Part shown: piece by piece, positions 18,524-27,292 of the stretch
Layout of the letters: the number at the start of each line of letters is the position of its first letter
How positions within the stretch are numbered: position 1 is the first letter of the stretch
Assembly: GCF_014750685.1 (NCBI RefSeq)
Contig: NZ_JAAXGE010000001.1
Span: 372,001-436,000, forward strand
Reading direction: 5' to 3'
DNA length: 64,000 nucleotides
From: Bacteroides sp. GM023
GTDB taxonomy: Bacteria > Bacteroidota > Bacteroidia > Bacteroidales > Bacteroidaceae
Made by a program: the position numbers and the translations under genes
The notes under the pieces: model-generated
What the model saw: the letters and a program-made list of their open reading frames with translations, nothing else
What the model was told of the DNA's origin: nothing
Database searches by the model: none

Positions 18524-20056
18524 ATGAAAAAATTGACTTCATTATTATTCCTGTGTTTTGCAGGAAATATAGCTAATGTACAGGCTGAGAAGCGACCTAA
18601 TATTTTGTTGTTTTTGGTAGACGATATGGGTTGGCAGGATACTTCCGTACCGTTTTGGAATCAGAAAACAGCTAATAATGAGATTTATGAAACTCCTAAC
18701 ATGGAGCGGCTTGCCGGCAAGGGGATGAAGTTTACTCAGGCTTACGCCAACAGTGTCAGTTCTCCCAGCCGTGTCAGCCTGTTTACAGGTATGAATAGTG
18801 TCTGCCACAGAGTTACTAACTGGACATTGGAACGTAATGTATCCACTGACGGGCAGAACGATAGTTTGATTTATCCCCGATGGAATGTAAATGGATTCTG
18901 CCAACAAGATAAAATAGAGCGTTGCACGTATGCGACGTCATTGGCACAGGTATTAAAAGACAATGGGTATTACACTATACATTGCGGCAAGGCACATTTC
19001 GCCGCACGAACTACACCGGGGGAGAATCCTTTGAATCTAGGATTTAATATCAATATAAATGGAGGTGCGGCCGGTGCACCGGGTTCTTATTTGGGAGTTG
19101 CAAACTTTGGGAATGCTTGCAACGGACGTCAGTCGAATGTATTTGCTGTTCCCGGATTGGAAGAGTATTATGGAAAGGATATTTTCTTGACGGAAGCATT
19201 GACTTTGGAAGCGATAAAAGCTCTTGATAAAGTGAAACAGGAAGATAAGCCGTTTTTCTTGTATATGTCACATTATGCCATTCATGTCCCATTGGAGAAG
19301 GATATGAGATTTTACGAAAAGTACAAGAAAAAAGGATTGGTGGACAATGAGGCCGCTTATGCGGCGCTTATCGAGGGGATGGATAAGAGTTTGGGTGATT
19401 TGATGAGTTATCTGGAAAGTAATGGATTGATGGATAATACGATTATCCTTTTCATGTCCGACAACGGTGGACTGGCATCGGAGACTTACTGGCGGGCACA
19501 GCAATATGTGCAAAATGCTCCGCTTAGCAGTGGGAAAGGTTCGGCACATGAGGGGGGGATTCGTGAGCCGATGATAGTGTACTGGCCGGATGTGACCCAT
19601 CCCGGTTCCGAGTGTGACAAATATTTGATTATGGAGGATTTCTTCCCTTCTATTCTTGAAATGGCGCAGATCAGACATTATCGTACGGTGCAGCATGTAG
19701 ATGGAGTCAGTTTTGTTCCTTTATTGAAGGGAAACGGCGATCCATCCAGGAACCGGGCTTTATATTGGAATTTCCCGAATGGTTGGGGACAGCCGGGACC
19801 GGGATTCGGAGCCAGTTGTACTATTCGTAAAGGGGACTGGAAGATGATCTATTATTATGGTTCGGGGAAGAAGGAATTATTTAATATTGCAGAAGACATC
19901 TCGGAAAAAAATAATCTTGTGGAAGATTTTCCGGATATAGTAAGGAAGTTATCTAAGGAATTAGGCGTATATTTACGGAAAAAGGATGCTCAACGTCCGT
20001 TTCTTAAAGCTACGGGAGAAGCAATTCCCTGGCCGGATGAAGTTAAAAATAGGTAG
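18524..20056 (+). CDS. Sulfatase, Ser-type (formylglycine-dependent)
   Basis: A 510-residue secreted or periplasmic sulfatase (signal peptide about 1-21, ANVQA). The metal site starts with LVDDMGWQD (about 31-39). The maturation motif SSPSRVSLFTG (about 78-88) is Ser-x-Pro-Ser-Arg, so the catalytic Ser must be oxidised to formylglycine by an anaerobic sulfatase-maturating enzyme encoded elsewhere. GKAHF and MSDNGG complete the active site. It desulfates a glycan so that downstream enzymes or uptake can proceed; the exact ester is unknown. Confidence 0.95.
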   Translation: MKKLTSLLFLCFAGNIANVQAEKRPNILLFLVDDMGWQDTSVPFWNQKTANNEIYETPNMERLAGKGMKFTQAYANSVSSPSRVSLFTGMNSVCHRVTNWTLERNVSTDGQNDSLIYPRWNVNGFCQQDKIERCTYATSLAQVLKDNGYYTIHCGKAHFAARTTPGENPLNLGFNININGGAAGAPGSYLGVANFGNACNGRQSNVFAVPGLEEYYGKDIFLTEALTLEAIKALDKVKQEDKPFFLYMSHYAIHVPLEKDMRFYEKYKKKGLVDNEAAYAALIEGMDKSLGDLMSYLESNGLMDNTIILFMSDNGGLASETYWRAQQYVQNAPLSSGKGSAHEGGIREPMIVYWPDVTHPGSECDKYLIMEDFFPSILEMAQIRHYRTVQHVDGVSFVPLLKGNGDPSRNRALYWNFPNGWGQPGPGFGASCTIRKGDWKMIYYYGSGKKELFNIAEDISEKNNLVEDFPDIVRKLSKELGVYLRKKDAQRPFLKATGEAIPWPDEVKNR

Positions 20057-20100
20057 AAAAACAACAAAGTGATTTTGAATAATAATGTGAAAGGAGCAAT

Positions 20101-21660
20101 ATGCAAAGACTGATTTATTCTTCTTTATTATTGGGGGTAGCAGGAGTGTCCTGTATAAATGCGCAGAATAATGCGTCTCCGAATATTATTTTGATTTTAT
20201 GTGATGATATGGGATTCTCCGATATAGGTTGTTATGGGGGTGAAATCCATACACCTAACATTGACGGATTGGCAGAAAAGGGGATCCGTTTCAGTCAGTT
20301 TAAGAATACGGGAAGAAGTTGTCCCAGCCGGGCTTCTTTGTTGACCGGGCACTATCAACATGATGTAGGAATGGGGTGGATGACAGCGGTGGATGAACAT
20401 CGTCCGGGGTATAGAGGTGAAATAACAAAAGAGATTCCTACCATTGCCGAAGTAATGAAGGCCAATGGTTATTCTACTTATATGAGTGGAAAGTGGCATC
20501 TTACCCTGGACGATGCTTTTGACGCTCCTAATGGCAGTTATCCTGTTCAGCGCGGGTTTGATAAATATTATGGTTGTTTGAGTGGGGGTGGTAGTTATTA
20601 TACTCCCACTCCGGTGTATCACAATCTGACAAGAATAACCGGATTTCCTGACGATTATTATTATACGACAGCTATAACCGATTCAGCGGTGAGCTTTATC
20701 AGGCAGCATCCTGTTGATAAGCCGATGTTCATGTATGTAGCCCATTATGCTCCGCATTTGCCTTTGCAAGCTCCTGCCGGACGTGTGGAAAAGTGTAAGG
20801 AACGTTATAAGGTAGGCTATGACGTATTGCGAAAGCAGCGTTTTGAGCGTTTAAAAGAAATGGGATTTGTACCGGAAGGTATGGAATTGCCTGTTTATCA
20901 AAGAGAATTTGAAGGTAAACGTCCTGCTTGGGTAGCACTGACGCAACAACAGCAAGAGCGTTGGATTACTGATATGGCAACCTATGCAGCGATGGTCGAG
21001 ATTGTGGATGATGGTATAGGTCAACTGGTTGAGACTGTGGAGCAGAAAGGAATGCTGGATAATACTGTATTCATCTTTTTGAGTGACAATGGTGCTACCA
21101 ATGAAGGGGGATATTTGGGTCAGTTGATGGCAGATTTAAGTAACACTCCCTATAGAAGTTACAAACAATGGTGCTTTCAGGGAGGTACTAGTACGCCTTT
21201 CATCCTGACTTATGGTAATCCTGAAAAGAATAAACATAAAGGAGAAATATGCCGACAGCCTGCACATCTTATTGATGTATTGCCTACTTGTATGAATATT
21301 GCATCAGCTCACTATCCCAAACAAATTAAAGAAAATTTGCCGGGAATGAGTCTGCTTCCTGTCATAAACGGTAAAAAAATAAAAAGTAGGGAACTATTCT
21401 TTGAACATCAAGCTTCATGTGCTATTATTTCTGATCATTGGAAATTGGTACGTGCCGGCAGACATGATGCATGAGAGTTGATAGATTTATCAACAGATCC
21501 GTTTGAAACAAAAGATTTATCCGCTCAGCATCCTGCTCTTGTCAGGAAACTGCAAGACAGATGGAATAAGTGGGCTGAACAGAACCATGTTTTTCCGCTT
21601 GAAGATAAAAAATGGAAAGAGAGGATTAAGTACTATAACGATTTGTATTCAGGAAAATAG
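20101..21660 (+). pseudogene. Second sulfatase, interrupted by an in-frame TGA
   Basis: Residues 1-457 encode a Ser-type sulfatase: signal peptide, LCDDMGFSDIGCYGG metal motif, SCPSRASLLTG maturation motif (Ser-Cys-Pro-Ser-Arg), MSGKWHL, FLSDNGATNEGG. The reading frame stops at TGA 21472-21474, then continues in the same frame for 61 more residues (ELIDLSTDPFETKDL onward) to TAG at 21658-21660. Family members have Trp at this point (WELYDLxxDP), so TGG to TGA explains it by one base change. Active-site residues lie before the stop; the lost part is the C-terminal subdomain. It could be a true nonsense allele, a base error or a readthrough site. Confidence 0.85.
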
Positions 21661-21793
21661 TGACACAGGCTCATTTGTCACCTGCCAATGTTTATATCTC
21701 ATCTCTATATTTTTCTGTTTCTCATAATTATTGCTTTAATATAATGCTTATATTTGTGCAGATGAATAATAGAAAGAGCGATATAAATAGTAG

Positions 21794-22429
21794 ATGATTA
21801 ATAATTTACCTCTCAAACTGCGTGAATATATTCAGGACAGGATTATTCCGCAATATGCCAATTTTGATAAGGCGCATCAAATCAATCATGCAGAAAAAGT
21901 GATTGATGAAAGTCTGAAACTGGCTTCTTATTATGATGTTGATGTTTCGATGGTTTATGTCATCGCCGCTTATCATGACTTGGGGCTGTGTGAAGGACGT
22001 GAATTTCATCATATAGTCTCCGGCAGGATATTACTGGAAGATGAAACCTTGCGGCATTGGTTTACGGATGAACAACTATTGCAGATGAAAGAAGCGATAG
22101 AAGATCACCGGGCGTCCAATAAGCAGGCTCCGAGAAGCGTCTACGGAAAAATAGTTGCCGAAGCCGACCGTATTATAGATCCTGAAGTAACGTTACGACG
22201 TACCGTTCAGTACGGATTGTCTCATTATCCGGAGATGGATAAAGAGCAGCAATATAAGCGCTTTCGTGAACATCTTACTAATAAATACGAAGAAGGAGGA
22301 TATTTGAAATTATGGATACCTCAATCGGATAATGCCGGACGGTTGGCAGAACTGCGAAAGTTGATAGCTAATGAGGATGAACTTCAACAAGTCTTTGATA
22401 AACTTTATATAGAAGAGAAGAATGGATAA
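21794..22429 (+). CDS. HD-domain phosphohydrolase-like protein
   Basis: A 211-residue cytoplasmic protein of the HD superfamily: His in QINHAEKV (about 31), the HD pair in AAYHDLGL (about 60-61), then EDHRAS and a distal Asp in AEADRIID. These residues would bind metal for phosphoester hydrolysis. The substrate is unknown; small HD proteins of this kind often act on nucleotides. It stands alone with a TATATTTG -7-like element at 21749-21756. Confidence 0.8.
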   Translation: MINNLPLKLREYIQDRIIPQYANFDKAHQINHAEKVIDESLKLASYYDVDVSMVYVIAAYHDLGLCEGREFHHIVSGRILLEDETLRHWFTDEQLLQMKEAIEDHRASNKQAPRSVYGKIVAEADRIIDPEVTLRRTVQYGLSHYPEMDKEQQYKRFREHLTNKYEEGGYLKLWIPQSDNAGRLAELRKLIANEDELQQVFDKLYIEEKNG

Positions 22430-22472
22430 AAATTATATCTATTCTTCTCTTATTCTATAGTGTTGTGTAGGC

Positions 22473-22946
22473 TTATTCGTGATGATACGGTCCACCATTC
22501 AGTATTGTCATCGCCCGATAAATCTGCTCCACAAATATCAGCCGGATCATCTGATGCGAGAAAGTCATTTTCGACATTGAAATCTTTTCGTGAGATGCCT
22601 GATAGACTTTTTCGGAGAAGCCGTAAGGGCCACCGATAATGAAGACCAATCGTTTGTTGACCGTATTCATTTTCCGTTTCATATATTCGGCAAATTCAAG
22701 AGAACGCATCTCTTTTCCGTGTTCGTCGAGTAACACCACCACATCTCCCGGTTGGAGCGCTTTCAGAATTAATTCACCTTCTTTTTCTTTCTGTACTTCC
22801 ATCGAAAGACTCTTCGTGTTTTTCAGTTCGGGAATCACTTCCATATCAAAAGTGATATAGCGTTTTGTACGCTGGATATAGTCGTTGATAGCTGTAATAT
22901 AGTGTTGTTCTACGGTTCGTCCTACGACGAGCAGGGTTGTTTTCAT
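22473..22946 (-). CDS. rlmH: 23S rRNA pseudouridine-1915 N3-methyltransferase
   Basis: RlmH methylates pseudouridine 1915 in helix 69 of 23S rRNA using SAM. From the ATG at 22946 the protein has 157 residues, the family length; the open frame extends nine codons further but the MKTTLLVVGRT start is typical. SPOUT knot motifs are present: VVLLDEHGKEMRSLEFA, FIIGGPYGF and the C-terminal RAMTILNGGPYHHE. Confidence 0.96.
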   Translation of the reverse strand: MKTTLLVVGRTVEQHYITAINDYIQRTKRYITFDMEVIPELKNTKSLSMEVQKEKEGELILKALQPGDVVVLLDEHGKEMRSLEFAEYMKRKMNTVNKRLVFIIGGPYGFSEKVYQASHEKISMSKMTFSHQMIRLIFVEQIYRAMTILNGGPYHHE

Positions 22947-22987
22947 GCCTCTATAATTCTGATTAATGCACAAAAATAGGCATTTTT

Positions 22988-23018
22988 TATGTTATTCTGC
23001 AATTAATGCTTACCTTTG
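22988..23018 (+). promoter_or_regulatory. Bacteroides-type promoter of DUF4783-nadC
   Basis: TATG at 22988-22991 (one mismatch to TTTG) and TACCTTTG at 23011-23018 are spaced by 19 bp, matching the Bacteroides -33/-7 arrangement about 56 bp before the ATG at 23074. Confidence 0.6.
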
Positions 23019-23073
23019 CCTATCATTAGTTGAAAGTTTAAGTCTTTAAACTTCAACTTAAAAGCTTGTATTT

Positions 23074-23466
23074 ATGAAAAAACGAGTGCTCGTAGGAATG
23101 GCTGCATTGCTTCTTTCCATCTCGTTGCTAATGGCGCAAGAGATACCGGCAGGAGTGATTACGGCATTTAAAAGAGGAAGCTCGCAAGAGCTAAGTAAGT
23201 ATATGGGGGACAAGGTAAACTTGGTGCTCCAAGGTCGCTCGACAAACGTTGACAAGCAGAAAGCGACAGCTATGATGCAAGAATTCTTTACGGAGAATAA
23301 AGTCAGCGGATTTAACGTGAACCATCAGGGAAAACGGGACGAATCAAGTTTCGTTATCGGAACGTTGGCTACTACGCAGGGGAACTTTCGTGTGAATTGT
23401 TTCCTCAAGAAAGTACAGGATAAATGTTTAATACACCAAATAAGAATTGACAAAATCAATGAATAA
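23074..23466 (+). CDS. DUF4783-like secreted protein
   Basis: A 130-residue protein with a signal peptide (hydrophobic 9-19, cleavage after LLMAQ) and a small alpha-beta domain (GVITAFKRGSSQELSKYMGDKVNLVL) that looks NTF2-like. I recall the family as DUF4783, found next to nadC across Bacteroidetes. Its function is unknown. It overlaps the nadC start by 8 bp, so the two are translationally coupled. Confidence 0.75.
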   Translation: MKKRVLVGMAALLLSISLLMAQEIPAGVITAFKRGSSQELSKYMGDKVNLVLQGRSTNVDKQKATAMMQEFFTENKVSGFNVNHQGKRDESSFVIGTLATTQGNFRVNCFLKKVQDKCLIHQIRIDKINE

Positions 23467-24307
23467 GGAAAAAGAATTGATCGACAAATTGATCGACCTT
23501 GCTTTTGCAGAAGATATAGGTGATGGCGACCATACCACCCTTTCATGTATTCCCGCTACGGCAATGGGAAAATCTAAATTGCTTATCAAAGAAGCCGGCG
23601 TACTGGCAGGTATCGAAGTAGCTAAGGAAATCTTCAACCGTTTCGACCCGACTATGAAAGTCGAAGTCTTTATCAACGACGGAACAGAAGTGAAGCCGGG
23701 TGATGTAGCGATGGTAGTGGAAGGAAAAGTGCAATCACTGCTTCAGACCGAGCGATTGATGCTGAACGTGATGCAACGCATGAGCGGTATCGCTACAATG
23801 ACCCGCAAATATGCAAAGAAACTGGAAGGCACAAATACCCGCGTACTGGATACCCGTAAGACGACTCCGGGTATGCGTATCCTTGAAAAGATGGCTGTGA
23901 AAATCGGTGGCGGTGTGAACCATCGTATCGGTCTGTTCGACATGATTCTTTTGAAAGATAATCATGTGGACTTTGCCGGAGGAATTGACAAAGCTATCAC
24001 CCGTGCCAAGGAATATTGCAAAGAAAAGGGGAAAGACCTGAAAATAGAAATAGAAGTCCGCAGCTTCGACGAACTGCAACAAGTTCTTGATCTCGGTGGG
24101 GTAGACCGTATCATGTTTGATAACTTCACTCCCGAAATGACGAAAAAGGCAGTAGAGATGGTAGCCGGCAAATACGAAACCGAATCTTCAGGCGGTATCA
24201 CTTTTGACACTCTTCGTGACTATGCCGAATGTGGCGTAGACTTCATCTCAGTAGGTGCTCTGACTCATTCAGTGAAAGGACTGGACATGAGCTTCAAGGC
24301 CTGCTAA
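23459..24307 (+). CDS. nadC: Nicotinate-nucleotide pyrophosphorylase (carboxylating)
   Basis: NadC makes nicotinate mononucleotide from quinolinate and PRPP in de novo NAD synthesis. With the start at 23459 (MNKEKELID) it has 282 residues; a start four codons upstream is possible. Motifs: FAEDIGDGDHTT, QTERLMLNVMQRMSGIAT, DTRKTTPGMRILEK, KDNHV and the GGI..DT..DYAECGVDFISVGALTHS phosphate-binding end. Confidence 0.97.
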   Translation: MNKEKELIDKLIDLAFAEDIGDGDHTTLSCIPATAMGKSKLLIKEAGVLAGIEVAKEIFNRFDPTMKVEVFINDGTEVKPGDVAMVVEGKVQSLLQTERLMLNVMQRMSGIATMTRKYAKKLEGTNTRVLDTRKTTPGMRILEKMAVKIGGGVNHRIGLFDMILLKDNHVDFAGGIDKAITRAKEYCKEKGKDLKIEIEVRSFDELQQVLDLGGVDRIMFDNFTPEMTKKAVEMVAGKYETESSGGITFDTLRDYAECGVDFISVGALTHSVKGLDMSFKAC

Positions 24308-24351
24308 ATGAAAAAGAGAAGATTGTCATGAAGATTTCTTAAGACGCGCGT

Positions 24352-24408
24352 AACGCGGATGGCACGGATGGTAAGACTTTGACAAAAAGAATCCGCGTTA
24401 TCCGCGTT
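24352..24408. repeat. Imperfect inverted repeat with GCGGAT motifs
   Basis: AACGCGGATGGCACGGAT (24352-24369) and ATCCGCGTTATCCGCGTT (24391-24408) pair at 15 of 18 positions. The same ACGGAT/GCGGAT words build the inner arms of the element at 29137-29315, so these look like members of one dispersed family. The wider gap 24308-24575 contains nothing else recognisable. Confidence 0.65.
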
Positions 24409-24575
24409 ATTTGTATCTGAAGACTGTTCCCCATCTTCCCTGTTTTTGCATATGCTTCAGAAAAAACTTTTGTATTTGTATTCTTTAACATTTTCTGTTG
24501 CAGCATTCCTCAAACTCTTGCGTCTAATGGGTAAAACGACGCAGACATACGTTCGATTTTAAAAAGGTAATTGAC

Positions 24576-25127
24576 TTGGAAAACGAGATAGAACTGATAA
24601 AGGGCTGTCGGGCAGGAAAGGATTCAGCCCGCAAGGAACTTTACACCCTCTATTCCAAACAGATGCTGGCGGTTTGTTTCCGCTATACGGGCGATATGGA
24701 TGCGGCGCACGATGTACTGCATGACGGTTTCATCAAGATTTTTACCAACTTCTCCTTCAGGGGCGAATCTTCGCTTTGCACATGGATAACCCGGGTGATG
24801 GTCACTCAATCACTCGATTATTTGAGACGGGAGAAACGAGTCAATCAGTTGGTAGTGCATGAAGAGCAACTTCCCGATATCCCCGATATATCGGACTCGG
24901 GAGGAGGGGCTGGAATATCCGAAGAGCGATTGATGGCATTCATTGCCGAATTGCCGGATGGTTGCCGAACCGTTTTCAACCTTTATGTGTTTGAAGAAAA
25001 GTCGCACAAGGAGATAGCCAAGATGCTTCACATTAAGGAACATTCGTCTACTTCGCAGTTGCACCGGGCCAAGTATTTGTTAGCAAAAAGAATTAAAGAG
25101 TATAGGAATCATGAAGAAAGAAAATGA
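24576..25127 (+). CDS. ECF sigma factor with TTG start
   Basis: A 183-residue sigma-70 factor. Region 2 (RKELYTLYSKQMLAVCFRYTGDMDAAHDVLHDGFIKIFTNFSFRGESSLCTWI, about 19-70) and region 4 (ELPDGCRTVFNLYVFEEKSHKEIAKMLHIKEHSSTSQLHRAKYLL, about 125-172) are intact. The family start ENEIELIKGCRAGKDSA is encoded from a TTG at 24576; the first in-frame ATG is about 25 codons in and would cut into region 2, so TTG is the likely start. The next gene overlaps its end by 17 bp. Confidence 0.9.
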   Translation: MENEIELIKGCRAGKDSARKELYTLYSKQMLAVCFRYTGDMDAAHDVLHDGFIKIFTNFSFRGESSLCTWITRVMVTQSLDYLRREKRVNQLVVHEEQLPDIPDISDSGGGAGISEERLMAFIAELPDGCRTVFNLYVFEEKSHKEIAKMLHIKEHSSTSQLHRAKYLLAKRIKEYRNHEERK

Positions 25128-26151
25128 TGAAATAACCGATCTGTTTCGCACGCGTCTTGCTGATGCAGGGATGAGTGTCCGGGATGGCTTTTGGGAAGAG
25201 CTCTCGCAGGATATTCCTGTGGCTTGCCAACATCGCCGTCGGATTCTGCTCTTCCGCGTGGCGGCTGCGGCATCTGTATTGCTCGTTTTGGCGGCTTCAT
25301 CGGCTACCTTCCTGTATTTCTCTCCCAAGGAAGAGATGGAAGAAGCATTTACGAAGATAGCCGTGACGAATGGGGGACAGATGGATGGAGACGGAATACG
25401 TGTCAATCAACTGCCGTTGCCGGTAGAACCTGTTTTGCCGAAGCCGGCTCCTAAATCATTCGGTATGTTGTCGCAAGTGGAAGAAGAGGATTCACTTTCT
25501 ATCACATTCTCCATGTCGTTCTCGTTCTCATCGACTACGACTAACGGCAACCGTTACGGCAATCAAGGTAACCATGGTTACTGGCAGGCTGCGAATGGCA
25601 ATGCAGAATCTTCTGCCGTACAGGAAGAGACTGCGACCTCGCCTGTGAATCAGGAGAAAGTTGCGAAGAAACGTCGTTGGGCGATAAAAGCCCAGGTTGG
25701 TACGGCGCTTCCGGCAGAGGACGGTACGTATAAAATGCCGGTTTCCGCAGGGGTGACAATAGAACGAAAACTGAACGATTACCTGGGGATAGAAACTGGA
25801 CTGCTTTATTCCAATCTCCGTTCGGCAGGACAACATTTGCATTATTTAGGTATCCCTGTCCGGGTAAACGTGACGTTGGTGGATACAAAGAAAATCGACC
25901 TTTACGCTACTGTAGGCGGAATAGCGGATAAATGCATAGCCGGTGCGCCGGACAATAGTTTCAAGGAAGAACCTATCCAACTGGCAGTGACTGCCGGCAT
26001 TGGAATCAATTATAAAATTAATGACCGACTTGCGGTCTTTGCCGAACCCGGTATTTCGCATCATTTCAGCACTGATTCGAAACTGGCTACGGTACGCACG
26101 AAACGGCCGACTAATTTTAATTTACTTTGCGGACTTCGCATGACGTATTAA
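25111..26151 (+). CDS. Single-TM protein with C-terminal outer-membrane-type barrel domain
   Basis: A 346-residue protein with three parts: a cytoplasmic-looking N-terminus (about 1-45), one TM helix (LFRVAAAASVLLVLAASSATFLYF, about 46-69), a low-complexity linker rich in Ser, Asn and Gly (about 110-180), and a beta-rich end (KAQVGTALPAEDGTYKMPVSAGVTIERKLNDYLGIETGLLYSN onward) like small porin-family barrels. Position right after a sigma gene suggests an anti-sigma role for the N-terminal part, by analogy with FecR-like proteins. Whether the C-terminal part reaches the outer membrane is unclear. Confidence 0.65.
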   Translation: MKKENDEITDLFRTRLADAGMSVRDGFWEELSQDIPVACQHRRRILLFRVAAAASVLLVLAASSATFLYFSPKEEMEEAFTKIAVTNGGQMDGDGIRVNQLPLPVEPVLPKPAPKSFGMLSQVEEEDSLSITFSMSFSFSSTTTNGNRYGNQGNHGYWQAANGNAESSAVQEETATSPVNQEKVAKKRRWAIKAQVGTALPAEDGTYKMPVSAGVTIERKLNDYLGIETGLLYSNLRSAGQHLHYLGIPVRVNVTLVDTKKIDLYATVGGIADKCIAGAPDNSFKEEPIQLAVTAGIGINYKINDRLAVFAEPGISHHFSTDSKLATVRTKRPTNFNLLCGLRMTY

Positions 26152-26156
26152 TCCTT

Positions 26157-26687
26157 ATGAAAATGAAAAAAACACTTGTAATGCTGTGGATGGCACTTTG
26201 CCTGATTGTATCTTTCAGTGGATGCAGCAGCGAAGAAATGGATTATAACAATCCGGATGTTGCTCTTTTTGTGAAGCAATTGAAGTCGGGTACGTATAAG
26301 ATGAAGAATGATAAAGGAGTGGTGGAAGTTCCTCATTTCATGGAAGAGGATATTCCCGAACTTTTGAAATATGCAGAAGATTTGACAATTATACCTTCTT
26401 TCCCGTCGGTTTATAATACGAACAACGGTAAGATTCGGTTGGGTGAATGTATGCTTTGGGTGATTGAGTATATCCGTCAGGGTACACCACCGTCAATGGG
26501 TTGCAAAATGGTGTTAGCAAATGCTGAAAATTATGAAGCAATCTATTTCCTGACCGACGAAGAACTGCTCGATGCAGCTGCCTGTTATCGTAGTTGGTGG
26601 GAAGAGCGACAATATCCGAAGACCCGTTGGACGATTGATCCGTGCTATGACGAGCCGCTTTGCGGATCGGGCTATCGTTGGTGGTGA
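26157..26687 (+). CDS. Small lipoprotein (DUF4943-like)
   Basis: Start chosen at 26157 (MKMKKTLVML), just after the previous stop; an upstream in-frame ATG at 26127 would overlap the barrel gene. The 176-residue product has a signal peptide and lipobox SFSGC (Cys about 23), then a conserved-looking domain (NPDVALFVKQLKSGTYKMKN, EVPHFMEEDIPELLKYAEDLTIIPSFPS). I tentatively recall it as DUF4943. Function unknown; it belongs to the sigma-factor operon. Confidence 0.65.
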   Translation: MKMKKTLVMLWMALCLIVSFSGCSSEEMDYNNPDVALFVKQLKSGTYKMKNDKGVVEVPHFMEEDIPELLKYAEDLTIIPSFPSVYNTNNGKIRLGECMLWVIEYIRQGTPPSMGCKMVLANAENYEAIYFLTDEELLDAAACYRSWWEERQYPKTRWTIDPCYDEPLCGSGYRWW

Positions 26688-26732
26688 CACTAAATAAGGA
26701 GTTGCGTTCGGAATAAAAAATAGAAAACATTC

Positions 26733-27272
26733 ATGTGGGAACGTTTGTTTGTATCAGTAGTCTTTTTACTGCTGACAGGGGTTTGCTATGCTCAATGGAC
26801 TGCAGAGGATTCCTTGCGGTTGAAGAATTCGCTGAAGAATGGAGAGGAGCTGAAACTGAATAAGGAAGCCGTCAGGCAGATTGAATTTAATGCAGGCGCA
26901 GCAACTCCCCGCATGTCAAAAGAGAAAAGATGGATGCATTTTGATGAATCGCTTCCCCGTGTGATTTCTCCTTCGGCTGTGGTAGAATCGGATTCTTTGT
27001 ATAGCAGGCGGAGAATAACCGGTGAGAAACTTCCCTTATTGATGTTGGAGACATATAATCCGGCTTATGCTTCGTTGCCGTTGGATACATTGGCGATAAC
27101 GATGGAGATGAAACTTCCGCCACCCGATGGTATATCATTAGGCAATGGGGTGAGAGTGAACGGAGGGCTGTTCAGCGGACTGGACTTGCTGCAAGTCTTT
27201 ACGAAAGAATTTTGGCAGTTCAGGAAGAAACGGATGCGTGCAGGCACGCAAGAAGCACTTGGAAAGTATTAG
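26733..27272 (+). CDS. Secreted protein of unknown function, first tandem paralogue
   Basis: A 179-residue protein with a signal peptide (about 1-20, TGVCYAQ) followed by WTAEDSLRLKNSLKNGEELKLN, a middle PRMSKEKRWMHFDESLP, and a Gly-rich NGVRVNGGLFSGLDLLQVFTKEFWQFRKK. All three blocks recur in the next gene, so the two are paralogues. I tentatively recall the family as DUF4858; function unknown. Confidence 0.6.
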   Translation: MWERLFVSVVFLLLTGVCYAQWTAEDSLRLKNSLKNGEELKLNKEAVRQIEFNAGAATPRMSKEKRWMHFDESLPRVISPSAVVESDSLYSRRRITGEKLPLLMLETYNPAYASLPLDTLAITMEMKLPPPDGISLGNGVRVNGGLFSGLDLLQVFTKEFWQFRKKRMRAGTQEALGKY

Positions 27273-27292
27273 GTAATGAAAGAGTAAAGAGG

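Noticed and set aside
21472..21474. TGA as selenocysteine in the second sulfatase
   Set aside because: The position is a structural Trp in the family, not Cys or Ser, and no selenoprotein gene or SECIS-like hairpin directly after the TGA is evident.
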